Source: JAAYRQ01 sp035647235 (GTDB taxonomy: Bacteria > Bacillota > Syntrophomonadia > Syntrophomonadales > Syntrophomonadaceae). Taken from it: DNA of 39,505 nucleotides. This document shows, piece after piece, positions 22,361 to 31,569 of this stretch. The number at the start of each line of letters is the position of its first letter. The stretch's first letter is position 1. A model generated the notes under the pieces. It did not search any database. It saw only the letters and a program-made list of their open reading frames with translations, and had not been told where the DNA came from. Location: contig CAZEPV010000019.1 of assembly GCA_964514235.1 (NCBI GenBank), positions 1-39,505 on the forward strand, given 5' to 3'. A program made the position numbers and the translations under genes.

Positions 22361-24811
22361 TTATTCTGCTTCTTCTTCGTTTTCTTCTTCTATCTTGAAG
22401 CGGGCTACAGCCGATATTTGGTCCTCTTTATCTATACGCATCAATAAAACGCCTCTTGAATAACGTTTTTGTTCAGATATATCACCAGCTAAGAGCCTTA
22501 TAATATGACCCTCATTAGTCAAAATTACTATTTCATCATCTGGAGTAACTACCTTAAACCCCACTAAATAGCCATTCCTCTTCGTTATGACGATAGACTT
22601 CAGACCTTTTCCAGCTCGGTTTTGGGTTTTAAATTCGTCTAAATTTACCCTTTTGCCATAGCCATTTTCAGTAACTAGTAAAACATCTGCATTTTCCCTA
22701 TATTTATCCATACCAATAACATAATCATCGTCATCTAAGGAAATACCTATTACACCTGTAGCTGTCCGCCCCATTCTTCTAACTTGCCTTTCAGCAAAGG
22801 ATATAGACTGGCCTTTAGCGCTAACTAACATAATTACTTCGTTTTTCCTCACCCTAATGACTTCTACCAATTCATCGTCTTCCCGCAATCCAACTGCAAT
22901 TAACCCATTTCGGCGAATATTCTCAAAAGCCGATAGGGCTACCTTCTTAATGATCCCCTTACGGGTAACCATTATTAGGTTTCCTTTTTTATAATCTTTA
23001 GCCGAAATAATAGTAGTAACCTTTTCTTCAGGCCTCAATTCTAACAAGTTAATTAGGGGTAGACCTCTAGCTTGCCTAGAAGCCTCGATAATATTAAAGG
23101 CTCGATTACTGAAAACCCGACCTTGATTAGTAAAATACAGAATATCAGCCAATACACTAGTAACCAATATGTTAGTCACGAAATCTTCTGTCCTAGTCGT
23201 TGTAGCACTGATGCCCTTGCCACCCCGCCTTTGAGCCCGGTAAGTGTCTAAAGGCTGCCTTTTTATATAGCCCCGATTACTCAGGGTAATAACTACTTCG
23301 TGTTCATCTATAAAATCTTCTATGTTAAATTCCCCATCATCTAAACTGATTTCGGTTCTTCTTTCATCACCATATCTTTTCCTAATATCTTCTATGTCTT
23401 CCTTAATCAAAAACAAAACCCGCTCTGGCCTAGCTAAAATATCCTTAAAATCGGCTATTCTATCTAATAATTGATTAAATTCCTCTTCTAATTTACTTCT
23501 TTCCAAACCAGTTAATTGGGCTAAGCGCATATCCAAAATCGCATTAGCTTGGATTTCGGTGAAATCGAACTGTGCAATTAGGGATTGTCTGGCTGTTTCT
23601 CTATCCTTACTGCCTCTTATTATTTCTATTATTTCATCTAAGTGGTCAATAGCCCTACGTAGCCCTTCCACAATGTGTAGCCTGTCTAAAGCTAATCTTA
23701 ATTCATACTTAGTTCTGCGGGTAATTACTTCTTTCCTATGTTCTAGATAATACTCTAGCATTTGTTTTAAATTCAATAATTGTGGTTGTCCATGGACTAG
23801 TGCTAGCATATTAAAACCAAAACTGCCCTCTAATTGCGAATACCTAAAGAGCTTATTAATCAGCACATTTATATTAATGTCCCGTCTTACATCTATGACT
23901 ATCCGAATCCCTTTTCTATCGGATTCATCCCGTAAATCTACGATACCTTCGACTTTTTTATCCCTTACTAGTTCAGCGATTTTTTCAACCAACCTAGATT
24001 TATTAACTTGATAAGGAATCTCGGTTATTATTATAGAATTTCTTCCGCTTTTTCTTTCTATAATTTCATGCTTAGCCCTGATCCTTATACTGCCTCGGCC
24101 AGTATGGTATCCTTGCTTTATCCCCGAAGTACCCATAATAATTCCTGCTGTTGGAAAATCTGGTCCTTTAACAACTTCTATTAATTCATCAATGCTTACC
24201 TCTGGATTATCGATCAGCATAGTCAGCCCATCAAGTATTTCAGTCAGATTATGGGGGGGTATATTAGTTGCCATACCCACCGCTATACCAGTTGAACCAT
24301 TAATTAATAAATTGGGAATCCTAGCAGGTAAGACCTCTGGCTCCTCCCGACTATCATCATAGTTAGGTCGCCAATTTACTGTATCCTTATCGATATCTTT
24401 TAACAATTCTGAAGCTATACGGGCCATACGGCTCTCGGTATACCTCATGGCTGCTGCCGAATCACCGTCAATCGAACCGAAGTTTCCATGCCCATCAATA
24501 AGTGGATAGCGCATAGAAAATTCCTGGGCCATTTTAACCATAGTGCCATATATGACACTATCCCCATGGGGATGGTATTTACCCATAACTTCACCGACTA
24601 TAAAGGCTGATTTCTTATGGGGTTTATCGTGGGTCATGCCCTGGTCACTAAGTGCATAAAGAATCCTACGATGTACAGGTTTTAAACCATCTCTTACATC
24701 GGGAATAGCCCTGGAAACAATAACGCTCATCGAATATTCCAAAAAAGACTTTTTTACTTCCTTCTCTATATCAATAGCTATTGTTTTATCAAATAAATTG
24801 CCTTCTGCCAA
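22361..24811 (-). CDS. gyrA: DNA gyrase subunit A
   Basis: An 816-residue protein with catalytic Tyr124 in AMRYTE, an N-terminal breakage-reunion domain (to about 500), and a C-terminal six-bladed wrapping domain with the QRRGGKG GyrA-box (near residue 525), which identifies gyrase rather than topoisomerase IV. In the quinolone region GDSVIYG, Ser85 is kept, but the position equal to E. coli Asp87 is Gly89, where an acidic residue is usual. The gene follows gyrB by 12 bp and ends in an acidic tail. Confidence 0.96.
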   Translation of the reverse strand: MAEGNLFDKTIAIDIEKEVKKSFLEYSMSVIVSRAIPDVRDGLKPVHRRILYALSDQGMTHDKPHKKSAFIVGEVMGKYHPHGDSVIYGTMVKMAQEFSMRYPLIDGHGNFGSIDGDSAAAMRYTESRMARIASELLKDIDKDTVNWRPNYDDSREEPEVLPARIPNLLINGSTGIAVGMATNIPPHNLTEILDGLTMLIDNPEVSIDELIEVVKGPDFPTAGIIMGTSGIKQGYHTGRGSIRIRAKHEIIERKSGRNSIIITEIPYQVNKSRLVEKIAELVRDKKVEGIVDLRDESDRKGIRIVIDVRRDININVLINKLFRYSQLEGSFGFNMLALVHGQPQLLNLKQMLEYYLEHRKEVITRRTKYELRLALDRLHIVEGLRRAIDHLDEIIEIIRGSKDRETARQSLIAQFDFTEIQANAILDMRLAQLTGLERSKLEEEFNQLLDRIADFKDILARPERVLFLIKEDIEDIRKRYGDERRTEISLDDGEFNIEDFIDEHEVVITLSNRGYIKRQPLDTYRAQRRGGKGISATTTRTEDFVTNILVTSVLADILYFTNQGRVFSNRAFNIIEASRQARGLPLINLLELRPEEKVTTIISAKDYKKGNLIMVTRKGIIKKVALSAFENIRRNGLIAVGLREDDELVEVIRVRKNEVIMLVSAKGQSISFAERQVRRMGRTATGVIGISLDDDDYVIGMDKYRENADVLLVTENGYGKRVNLDEFKTQNRAGKGLKSIVITKRNGYLVGFKVVTPDDEIVILTNEGHIIRLLAGDISEQKRYSRGVLLMRIDKEDQISAVARFKIEEENEEEAE

Positions 24812-24823
24812 TTAAATCACCTC

Positions 24824-26731
24824 TTAAATATCCAGATTTCTTATAAATTTAGCATTAGCCTGGATAAATTCCCTTCTTGGTTCTACATTTTCCCCCATCA
24901 AATCGGAGAAAATCTCGTCCGCCCTAATAGCATCATCAATATTTACTTGTAAAATGGTGCGATTATCAGGGTCCATAGTAGTTTCCCAAAGTTGTTCAGG
25001 GTTCATTTCCCCCAGACCCTTATAACGCTGGATGCTCCATTTCTTACCCGAATTGTTTATAAAGTCATTTAACTTTTCTTCCTCATGGAAATAATGTACC
25101 TCATTACCCCTTTTAATTCCAAACAAAGGGGGTTGGGCTATATAAATATAGCCATGCTCAATTAATTCCCGCATATAACGGTAAAAGAAAGTCAATAATA
25201 AAACCCTAATATGGGAACCATCCACATCCGCATCCGTCATAATGAAAATCTTATGGTAGCGGGCCTTTTTTATATCAAAATCATCATCGATCCCAGCACC
25301 AATAGCAGTTATCATGGCTCTGATTTCCTCATTAGATAGGACCCTATCCAACCTGGCCCTTTGCACATTTAATATTTTCCCTTTCAGGGGTAGAATGGCT
25401 TGAATATTCCTATCCCGCCCTTGCTTAGCTGAACCACCTGCAGAATCACCTTCAACTATAAATAATTCGGATTCAGCAGGATTTTTATTACTACAATCTG
25501 CTAATTTTCCAGGTAGTGAAGTAGATTCAAGAGCACTTTTTCTGCGGGTTAATTCCCGAGCTTTTTTAGCAGCTTCCCTAGCCCGACGAGCTGAAATAGC
25601 TTTTTCTAAAATTTTCCTCGCTATGGGGGGATTTTCATTTAAATAGTTTTCTACACTATCAAAAACTGCCCCTTCTACAATGCCACGAATATGCATATTA
25701 CCTAACTTAGTTTTAGTCTGTCCCTCGAATTGCGGTTCCTTTACTAAGATCGAGATAATACCGACCATGCCTTCCCTAATATCTTCACCAGATAAATTAG
25801 CTTCATTATCTTTTAAATATCCATTTCTCCTGGCATAATCATTGACTACCCTAGTTAATCCATTTTTAAAGCCTATTTCATGGGTACCGCCTTCTTGAGT
25901 CCTAATATTATTAGCAAAGGAATATAAATTCTCACTGTATCCACTATTATATTGAATAGCTACTTTTACAATAGTATCCTCTTTTTCCGTTTCAAAATAT
26001 ATGGACTCATCATTAATTACTTCCTTGCTCCTATTAACATATCTTACAAAATCAATTAAACCCTCTGAGGAATGTAACTTTTTTACTACATTTTCCCTTT
26101 CATCTAGGAAGTTAATGGTAATGTTTTTATTCAAAAATGAAAGTTCCCTTAGACGTTGAATAATAATATCGTTTTCAAAAACAACTAAATCAAATATGGT
26201 CTCATCTGGTACAAAATGAATAGTTGTGCCAGTTTTTTTAGTTTCGCCAATAACCTCTAAATCGCTGACGGGAATACCCTTTTCATAGACTTGTTTGTAA
26301 ACTTTACCATCCCGATTTATATTAACCGTCATTCTAGAAGAAAGAGCATTTACTGCCGAAAGGCCCACCCCGTGTAAGCCCCCGGATGTACTATAATTAC
26401 TGCCACCGAATTTTCCCCCAGAATGAAGTGTAGTTAATATTACTTCTACTGCAGGTATACCAGCCATGGGATGGGTATCTACTGGTATTCCCCTACCATT
26501 ATCAGAAACTGTAACACTATTGTCCTGGTGAATAGTAATAGAAATAAGATCACAATAACCGTCAACCGATTCGTCAATGCTATTATCTACAATTTCAAAA
26601 ACTATATGATGTAAACCACGCGGCCCTGTAGAACCGATATACATGCCTGGCCTTTTTCTGACAGCTTCTAAGCCCTCTAATACTTGAATATCTGAAGCAT
26701 TATAGCTATTTTGATTTTGGACTTCGTTCAA
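24824..26731 (-). CDS. gyrB: DNA gyrase subunit B
   Basis: A 635-residue protein of normal Gram-positive length. The GHKL ATPase domain shows EIVDNSIDE, DNGRGIPVD and GLHGVGLSAVNALS; the Toprim domain shows EGDSAGGSAKQGRDR and the DADVDGSHI metal site; it closes with the QRYKGLGEMNPEQLWETT segment. Start is TTG at 26731 with AAGGAGGG upstream, and it overlaps the end of remB by 26 bases. With gyrA it forms the A2B2 supercoiling enzyme. Confidence 0.96.
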   Translation of the reverse strand: MNEVQNQNSYNASDIQVLEGLEAVRKRPGMYIGSTGPRGLHHIVFEIVDNSIDESVDGYCDLISITIHQDNSVTVSDNGRGIPVDTHPMAGIPAVEVILTTLHSGGKFGGSNYSTSGGLHGVGLSAVNALSSRMTVNINRDGKVYKQVYEKGIPVSDLEVIGETKKTGTTIHFVPDETIFDLVVFENDIIIQRLRELSFLNKNITINFLDERENVVKKLHSSEGLIDFVRYVNRSKEVINDESIYFETEKEDTIVKVAIQYNSGYSENLYSFANNIRTQEGGTHEIGFKNGLTRVVNDYARRNGYLKDNEANLSGEDIREGMVGIISILVKEPQFEGQTKTKLGNMHIRGIVEGAVFDSVENYLNENPPIARKILEKAISARRAREAAKKARELTRRKSALESTSLPGKLADCSNKNPAESELFIVEGDSAGGSAKQGRDRNIQAILPLKGKILNVQRARLDRVLSNEEIRAMITAIGAGIDDDFDIKKARYHKIFIMTDADVDGSHIRVLLLTFFYRYMRELIEHGYIYIAQPPLFGIKRGNEVHYFHEEEKLNDFINNSGKKWSIQRYKGLGEMNPEQLWETTMDPDNRTILQVNIDDAIRADEIFSDLMGENVEPRREFIQANAKFIRNLDI

Positions 26732-26990
26732 AATATATGCCCTCCTTATAGTAGTTAAGCGATCTCTTGTATAAAGTCAAAGATGAAATCGGAGAAATGT
26801 AAATATTATCTTCGCATATAATTAAAGCTTTTTTCTTTTCATTATCACTAATATTAATCAATTTTTTTTCATCTAAGGCCACATGCATAATATCATCAAT
26901 GTCTTCTGAAATAGAATTTTCAATATTCAAAATAGCAATTATGCTTTGAGCAGAAATAACATAATTATTCCCCAAATGAATATACATCAT
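26706..26990 (-). CDS. remB: RemB-like DUF370 protein
   Basis: A 94-residue protein beginning MYIHLGNNYVISAQSIIAIL, the pattern of B. subtilis RemB (YaaB), and lying between recF and gyrB as there. RemA/RemB control extracellular matrix genes in B. subtilis; RemA-type proteins form DNA-binding rings. The middle SDNEKKKALIICEDNIYISPISSLTL is family-like. The second ATG (26987) is better spaced from AAGGAG than the first. The stop lies 26 bases inside gyrB, suggesting coupling. Confidence 0.8.
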   Translation of the reverse strand: MMYIHLGNNYVISAQSIIAILNIENSISEDIDDIMHVALDEKKLINISDNEKKKALIICEDNIYISPISSLTLYKRSLNYYKEGIYFERSPKSK

Positions 26991-27001
26991 TATTCTCCTT
27001 C

Positions 27002-28093
27002 CTAAGTTAATTTGCCATTTTCTATTATTTTAATATTTTTATTATCCAAATTAAGATTATCTAAATTGACAGAAGTCAAAAAACTTTGGTATTCAGCGGT
27101 ATTAAGCTCATTAATCAATAATTGCCTTTTTTCTTTATCAAGTTCAGATAAAACTTCATCTAATAAAAATAAGGGATAAAAATTTTTTACCTTTTTAAAC
27201 GCCTTGAGTTCCGCTAATTTCATAGCAATTACAATATTCCTTTGTTGTCCTTGGGAAGCAAAGGTTTTTGCCATTCTATTATCGAGATAGATATGCAAAT
27301 CATCTAAATGAGGACCTGCCATAGTGTTCCTTCTTGTTTTTTCTAAATCAGCTCTTCTTGCAAGTTGTTCATATAAAGCATTTTTCAGTATATCCAGATT
27401 AATTTTACCACTATTGACAGGAAAGGAAAGAGCATAGCGGATTTTTAAATAATTTTTATTATTATTTATGTCCATAAAAATATCACTGGCTATTTCATCA
27501 TAGAGTGAAATAAATTTTAAACGTAAAAATATTAACTTACTAGCATTCTCAACATATAAGTCATTTACTATATTAAAGCTTTTACTATTAGTTTGCTCAT
27601 TTTTTAATAATAAATTCCTTTTTCTAAGTAACTTGGTAAAACTATCTAATGATAAATTATAATCACTAATGATCTGCTTTAAAACAAAATCTAAAAAATT
27701 ACGCCTTTTGGCTGGTGAGCCTTTGATTAAAAATAAATCATCAGGGGTAAATAAGACAACCTTAAGCAAATCATCGTGATTTAGGTTTACTTTTTTATTA
27801 TTAATTTTTATTAGCTTACTAGAATTAAGATCATAGGTTAAAAGTTGGGTAAATTCCCTACCCTCATAATTATACTGGGAACGAATAGTAAAATTTGTCG
27901 CATCATAGTTTAATAAATCTTTATCAGAATTGGTCCTAAAAGATTTGTTTCCAGATGCCATATAAATAGCTTCTAATAAATTAGTCTTACCTTGGGCATT
28001 TTTACCCAAAATAATATTTAAACCTGCCTGGGGATGATATTCTAAACCCTTAATATTTCTAAAATTAACAACCCTTAATTGGCTAATTTTCAA
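27002..28093 (-). CDS. recF: DNA replication and repair protein RecF
   Basis: A 363-residue SMC-like ATPase: Walker A GKNAQGKT (30-37) near the N-terminus, an ABC-type signature region around FASQGQQRNIVIAMKLAE, and the Walker B strand FLLDEVLSELD. RecF acts with RecO and RecR at gaps; recR is also in this window. Unlike B. subtilis, no S4-domain gene (yaaA/rlbA) lies between dnaN and recF: the gap is about 21 bp. It is followed by remB after 11 bp. Confidence 0.95.
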   Translation of the reverse strand: MKISQLRVVNFRNIKGLEYHPQAGLNIILGKNAQGKTNLLEAIYMASGNKSFRTNSDKDLLNYDATNFTIRSQYNYEGREFTQLLTYDLNSSKLIKINNKKVNLNHDDLLKVVLFTPDDLFLIKGSPAKRRNFLDFVLKQIISDYNLSLDSFTKLLRKRNLLLKNEQTNSKSFNIVNDLYVENASKLIFLRLKFISLYDEIASDIFMDINNNKNYLKIRYALSFPVNSGKINLDILKNALYEQLARRADLEKTRRNTMAGPHLDDLHIYLDNRMAKTFASQGQQRNIVIAMKLAELKAFKKVKNFYPLFLLDEVLSELDKEKRQLLINELNTAEYQSFLTSVNLDNLNLDNKNIKIIENGKLT

Positions 28094-28114
28094 AATTTAT
28101 TTCACATACTCCTT

Positions 28115-29257
28115 TTAATTACTAGTCCTTAAGGGGACTAATACATAAAGATAATTTTCTTTATCAGGATTGACTACCAAGGCTGGACCTAAAGCACCAG
28201 ATAACTTAATAATAATTTCTTCACATTCAGAATCATAAATCTTAGCTATTTCTAAAAAATAATTAGTATTAAAGGATATTTTTAATTCACTTTCTCCCTC
28301 TATGGCATTTTTATATTCTAAGATTTCCTCTATTTCCCCTACTTTTTCAGAATAGGTACTAATAACGGCTTCCATTTCATTAAACTCGAATTTCACGTGT
28401 TGTATCTTAATTTTATCATCCATAGGCATTACTTTAGCTCTTTCTAAAGTAGTTACTAAATATTTTGGATCCATATTTACTTTGGTATTAAAGCTTTTGG
28501 GAATAACATTTTCATAGTTAGGGTATTGCCCATCAATTAAACGGGAAAGCAAGATAATATCATCATAATAGAAAATTACATTATTTTCACTGAAGGCTAT
28601 ATTGAGCTCTTCTTCACTATCATCTAATAACCTTAATAATTCATTAACTGTCCTGCTAGGGATGATAAAATTAAAAGGTTCTAAATTTTTATCTGGAAGA
28701 ATATAACTATAATGGGCTAAGCGGTGGGTATCAGAAGCTACTATACTTAGTTTCCCATCTTCCAAAATATCGAACAAAACTCCAGTAAATACAGGTCTAA
28801 AATGATTAACTGCCGCCGCAAAAGCAGTTTTTCTTAGAGCTTCTTTGAGAATATATTGGGGTATAGAAAATTTATCGGTCATTTTGCTTATAGGTAAATC
28901 TGGGTAATCTTGTTCATTATAAATATTAATAAATCCAGTAGACCTACCATAAGTAATATTAAGACGGGATGTATCGTGGTTTAAATCTACGGTTATATTT
29001 GTATCGGGCAATAATTTTATAAAATCGGCAAAATAATGGGCATTAACTAAAACTAAACCTTCTTTTTCTATTTTAACTTCCTGGGAGGAAGCTTTTATAC
29101 CTATCTCCATATCGGTAGCTGTCATAGTTAAACCTCTTTCATGGTTTGCCTCTATAAGGATACCAGATAAAACAGGAATAGTACTCTTATTAGATGCAGC
29201 TCGATGAACTAAGGTAGTCAAAGTCGACAATACTTTTTTATCTACTTGAAAATTCAT
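28115..29257 (-). CDS. dnaN: DNA polymerase III sliding clamp (beta)
   Basis: 380 residues, the normal clamp length, with three repeated clamp folds. Recognisable segments include the MNFQVDKKVL start, the central FRPVFTGVLFD and the C-terminal YLYVLVPLRTSN, close to the usual MPxR ending. I chose ATG 29257, preceded by GGGGG; an in-frame ATG at 29272 overlaps that Shine-Dalgarno sequence and would add five residues. It follows dnaA across the candidate unwinding site. Confidence 0.95.
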   Translation of the reverse strand: MNFQVDKKVLSTLTTLVHRAASNKSTIPVLSGILIEANHERGLTMTATDMEIGIKASSQEVKIEKEGLVLVNAHYFADFIKLLPDTNITVDLNHDTSRLNITYGRSTGFINIYNEQDYPDLPISKMTDKFSIPQYILKEALRKTAFAAAVNHFRPVFTGVLFDILEDGKLSIVASDTHRLAHYSYILPDKNLEPFNFIIPSRTVNELLRLLDDSEEELNIAFSENNVIFYYDDIILLSRLIDGQYPNYENVIPKSFNTKVNMDPKYLVTTLERAKVMPMDDKIKIQHVKFEFNEMEAVISTYSEKVGEIEEILEYKNAIEGESELKISFNTNYFLEIAKIYDSECEEIIIKLSGALGPALVVNPDKENYLYVLVPLRTSN

Positions 29258-29272
29258 GTTTTTTTCCCCCAT

Positions 29273-29397
29273 CTCTTATTTATTATTTATTAAACAGTTA
29301 GTAGTAGTCGTAGTAGGTAGACTTAATATGTGGACAAGCTATAATGGCTGCTAGATATTCACCTTTAAAGCAGTTAACAAACTTGTGGATTCTATTC
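29273..29397. other. oriC: Candidate origin unwinding region (dnaA-dnaN gap)
   Basis: From left to right this gap has an AT-only stretch (about 29275-29292), a run of TAG triplets on the plus strand (29299-29320: three TAG, a TCG, two TAG, then GTAG), and a DnaA box TGTGGACAA at 29329-29337 (one mismatch to TTATCCACA on the minus strand). A weaker box TGTGGATTC is at 29384-29392. DnaA box plus TAG-type trios plus AT-rich DNA is the layout of the basal unwinding system described in B. subtilis, which also lies between dnaA and dnaN. The spacer between trios and box is AT-rich rather than GC-rich here. Confidence 0.65.
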
Positions 29398-30708
29398 CTA
29401 AAAAGTAAAATTAGGGTCAATCTTTCTGGATAACTCTTTTACGGATAATTTCAGCTCATTATCTATTTCAATCTGTTTTTCTATTTTATCATGGGCATGG
29501 AGTACAGTAGTGTGATCACGGCCACCAAATTGATCTCCTATCTGCGGATAGGATGCATCTGTCATATTACGGCATAAATACATGGCTATTTGTCGAGGAA
29601 ATACTACCTGCCTATGTCTTTTTTTGGATAATAGTTCATTCATGTTAATATTATAGTATTGGCAAACTGTTTTTTGTATAGTCTCTATGGTAATCATTTT
29701 AGGTCGGGGTGGGGGTAAGATATCTTTTAGTGCCTCATTAGCAGTAGCCATATTTAGCGGTTTTTTATTAACTGTGGCAAAAGCCACCAATCTTATTAGG
29801 GCACCTTCTAATTCCCGAATATTAGAATCTATATAATTAGCAATATAATCAATAACATCATAAGGAATATTAATATTATCAGTCTGGGCTTTTTTTCTGA
29901 GTATAGCTATTCTTGTTTCTAGATCAGGGATTTGGATATCAGTAATTAGGCCCCATTCAAAACGTGATCTTAATCTATCCTCTAAAGTAGGGATATTTCT
30001 AGGTGGTCTATCACTAGATATTACTAATTGTTTATTGGATTCATATAAAGTATTAAAGGTATGGAAAAACTCCTCTTGGGTTCTTTCCTTACCAGCTAGA
30101 AATTGAATATCATCTATTAATAGTACATCAATACTTCTATATTTTTGCCTAAATCCAGAAGTAGTATCATCTTTTATGGCGGAAATTAAATCATTAGTGA
30201 ATTGTTCTGATGAAACATACATTATAGAATGTGTGGGGTGTTTATGTAATATATGGTGACCGATGGCCTGCATAAGGTGGGTTTTGCCTAAGCCCACTCC
30301 CCCGTATATAAATAAAGGATTATAGGCTTTAAAGGGTGATTCTCCCACTGCATAACATGCTGCATGGGCGAAGCGATTACTGTTCCCTACTACAAAGGTA
30401 TCAAAAGTATATTTTGAATTTAAGGGGGAGGCTAAGCGCCCTTTTTTTATTACAGTATCAGTAGTAAATATAACCTGGATATCCTGATTAGTTAATGCTC
30501 TAAAATTAGTGTGGATAAGTTCTGAATAACGAACTTCTATCCATTCTTTAGTTAAGCTATTCGGGACTGTTATATAAACCTTATCATTTAAGGAAGTTGT
30601 ATATTCAACCATGGAGAACCAGATATCAAAACTAGTTGTCCCGATTTCTTCGCGAATAGAATCTAATACTTTTTGCCAAACGGCGGAATAATCCTGAACA
30701 AATGACAT
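29398..30708 (-). CDS. dnaA: Chromosomal replication initiator DnaA
   Basis: A 436-residue AAA+ protein: domain I (about 1-85), a very short domain II linker, Walker A GGVGLGKT (136-143), Walker B LLIDDIQFL (196-204), and domain IV with the box-binding signature GGRDHTTVLHA. AACAGGAGG precedes the ATG. The coding strand carries one perfect DnaA box match near its 5' end (30510-30518). DnaA box-like sites surround its -10 box, so it probably controls its own expression. Confidence 0.97.
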   Translation of the reverse strand: MSFVQDYSAVWQKVLDSIREEIGTTSFDIWFSMVEYTTSLNDKVYITVPNSLTKEWIEVRYSELIHTNFRALTNQDIQVIFTTDTVIKKGRLASPLNSKYTFDTFVVGNSNRFAHAACYAVGESPFKAYNPLFIYGGVGLGKTHLMQAIGHHILHKHPTHSIMYVSSEQFTNDLISAIKDDTTSGFRQKYRSIDVLLIDDIQFLAGKERTQEEFFHTFNTLYESNKQLVISSDRPPRNIPTLEDRLRSRFEWGLITDIQIPDLETRIAILRKKAQTDNINIPYDVIDYIANYIDSNIRELEGALIRLVAFATVNKKPLNMATANEALKDILPPPRPKMITIETIQKTVCQYYNINMNELLSKKRHRQVVFPRQIAMYLCRNMTDASYPQIGDQFGGRDHTTVLHAHDKIEKQIEIDNELKLSVKELSRKIDPNFTF

Positions 30709-30889
30709 TTAAAAAATTCCTCCTGTTGTTTTGTGGAAAAAAGGTCTGTTGATAACTATTATAGCTGTGGATTAATTGATAAGATAGTCAGAATGAAAAA
30801 GATATTTAATTCTAGACTCTAATTTAGTAAAATCTAATATATATCATAACAAATTAAAAAAGAAAATAGAAGCAATCATATATGTTTAC
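30709..30889. promoter_or_regulatory. oriC: DnaA-box cluster and dnaA promoter region
   Basis: Three DnaA box-like sites read on the minus strand: TTTTCCACA (30732-30740), TTATCAACA (30747-30755) and TAATCCACA (30766-30774), each one or two bases from TTATCCACA. A dnaA -10 box TATAAT (30758-30763, minus) lies between the second and third; no strong -35 is seen. The rest, to about 30880, is AT-rich without a gene. It probably serves as the upstream half of a bipartite origin and as a site of dnaA autoregulation. Confidence 0.65.
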
Positions 30890-30918
30890 TTGACATTAGT
30901 AGTTACAAAGGCATAAAC
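30890..30918 (+). promoter_or_regulatory. Probable rpmH promoter
   Basis: Perfect -35 TTGACA (30890-30895) followed by the weak -10 candidates CATAAA (16-bp spacer) or ATAAAC (17 bp). It lies 35 bp before the rpmH start, with AAGGAGGG in between. Confidence 0.5.
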
Positions 30919-30952
30919 TTAAAAAGTATCGGAACTTTAAGGAGGGATACTA

Positions 30953-31087
30953 ATGAAAAGAACCTACCAACCTAAAAAAAGACAAAGAAAAAAGGTCCAT
31001 GGATTCAGAAAAAGAATGTCTACTGCTAGTGGAAGAAAAATAATAGCAGCTAGAAGGAAAAAGGGTAGAAAAGTTTTATCTGCATAG
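30953..31087 (+). CDS. rpmH: 50S ribosomal protein L34
   Basis: A 44-residue basic protein that starts MKRTYQPKKRQRKKVHGF and ends GRKVLSA, the standard L34 sequence and length. AAGGAGGG lies 8 bases upstream of the ATG. It is the first rightward gene at the origin, head-to-head with dnaA as in most bacteria, and is followed by rnpA. Confidence 0.97.
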   Translation: MKRTYQPKKRQRKKVHGFRKRMSTASGRKIIAARRKKGRKVLSA

Positions 31088-31112
31088 GTCGTGTTTCAGC
31101 GACCTTTTATTT
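31087..31112 (+). terminator. Weak terminator after rpmH
   Basis: GGTCG and CGACC form a 5-bp stem with an 8-base loop, followed by TTTTATTTT. The stem begins at the last base of the rpmH stop. It probably only attenuates transcription into rnpA, because no separate rnpA promoter is obvious in the 138-bp gap. Confidence 0.5.
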
Positions 31113-31224
31113 TATTAAAAAGATGAAAATAAGTAAACCATGCTTATTTTAAAGTATTATTTCTTAATTATAATGATGTTAAATAAAAGCTAGGTTTTCT
31201 ATACATATTATAGGGATGATAAAG

Positions 31225-31569
31225 ATGCTAGCTAAAAAGTATAGGATAAAAAGTTCTAAAGAATATAACTCAATCTATAGAAATGGAAAAAAGGTATTAG
31301 GAAAGTATATAATAGTTTATATATTAACTAATAAATTGGAATATAATAGATTTGGGATTGTAACCAGTAAAAAAATAGGCAAAGCAGTTATTAGAAATAA
31401 AGCCAAACGCCAATTACGTGCAATAATCGGTAATAATATGAATAAACTTAGGACTAGTTATGATATTGTTATAGTGGCACGTTATAAAATAGGTAGTATA
31501 GATTATGAACTCTTAAAAAATGATTTTGATAAAGTTATGGGGAAGTCAGGTTTATGGTGCGAAAATTAA
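31225..31569 (+). CDS. rnpA: Ribonuclease P protein component
   Basis: 114 residues, rich in lysine and arginine, with the family signature around KAVIRNKAKRQLR (the RNR motif, near residue 57) and the starting segment KKYRIKSSKEYNSIYRNGKK. It binds the catalytic RNase P RNA in tRNA 5' processing. I chose ATG 31225, with AGGG 9 bases upstream; the ATG at 31216 directly abuts that sequence. The 3' end overlaps yidD by 16 bases. Confidence 0.93.
   Translation: MLAKKYRIKSSKEYNSIYRNGKKVLGKYIIVYILTNKLEYNRFGIVTSKKIGKAVIRNKAKRQLRAIIGNNMNKLRTSYDIVIVARYKIGSIDYELLKNDFDKVMGKSGLWCEN

Noticed and set aside
28391..28399. TTTCACGTG, half of a parS-like site, within dnaN
   Set aside because: Only one arm matches the parS consensus; the other arm has several mismatches. 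Probably chance.
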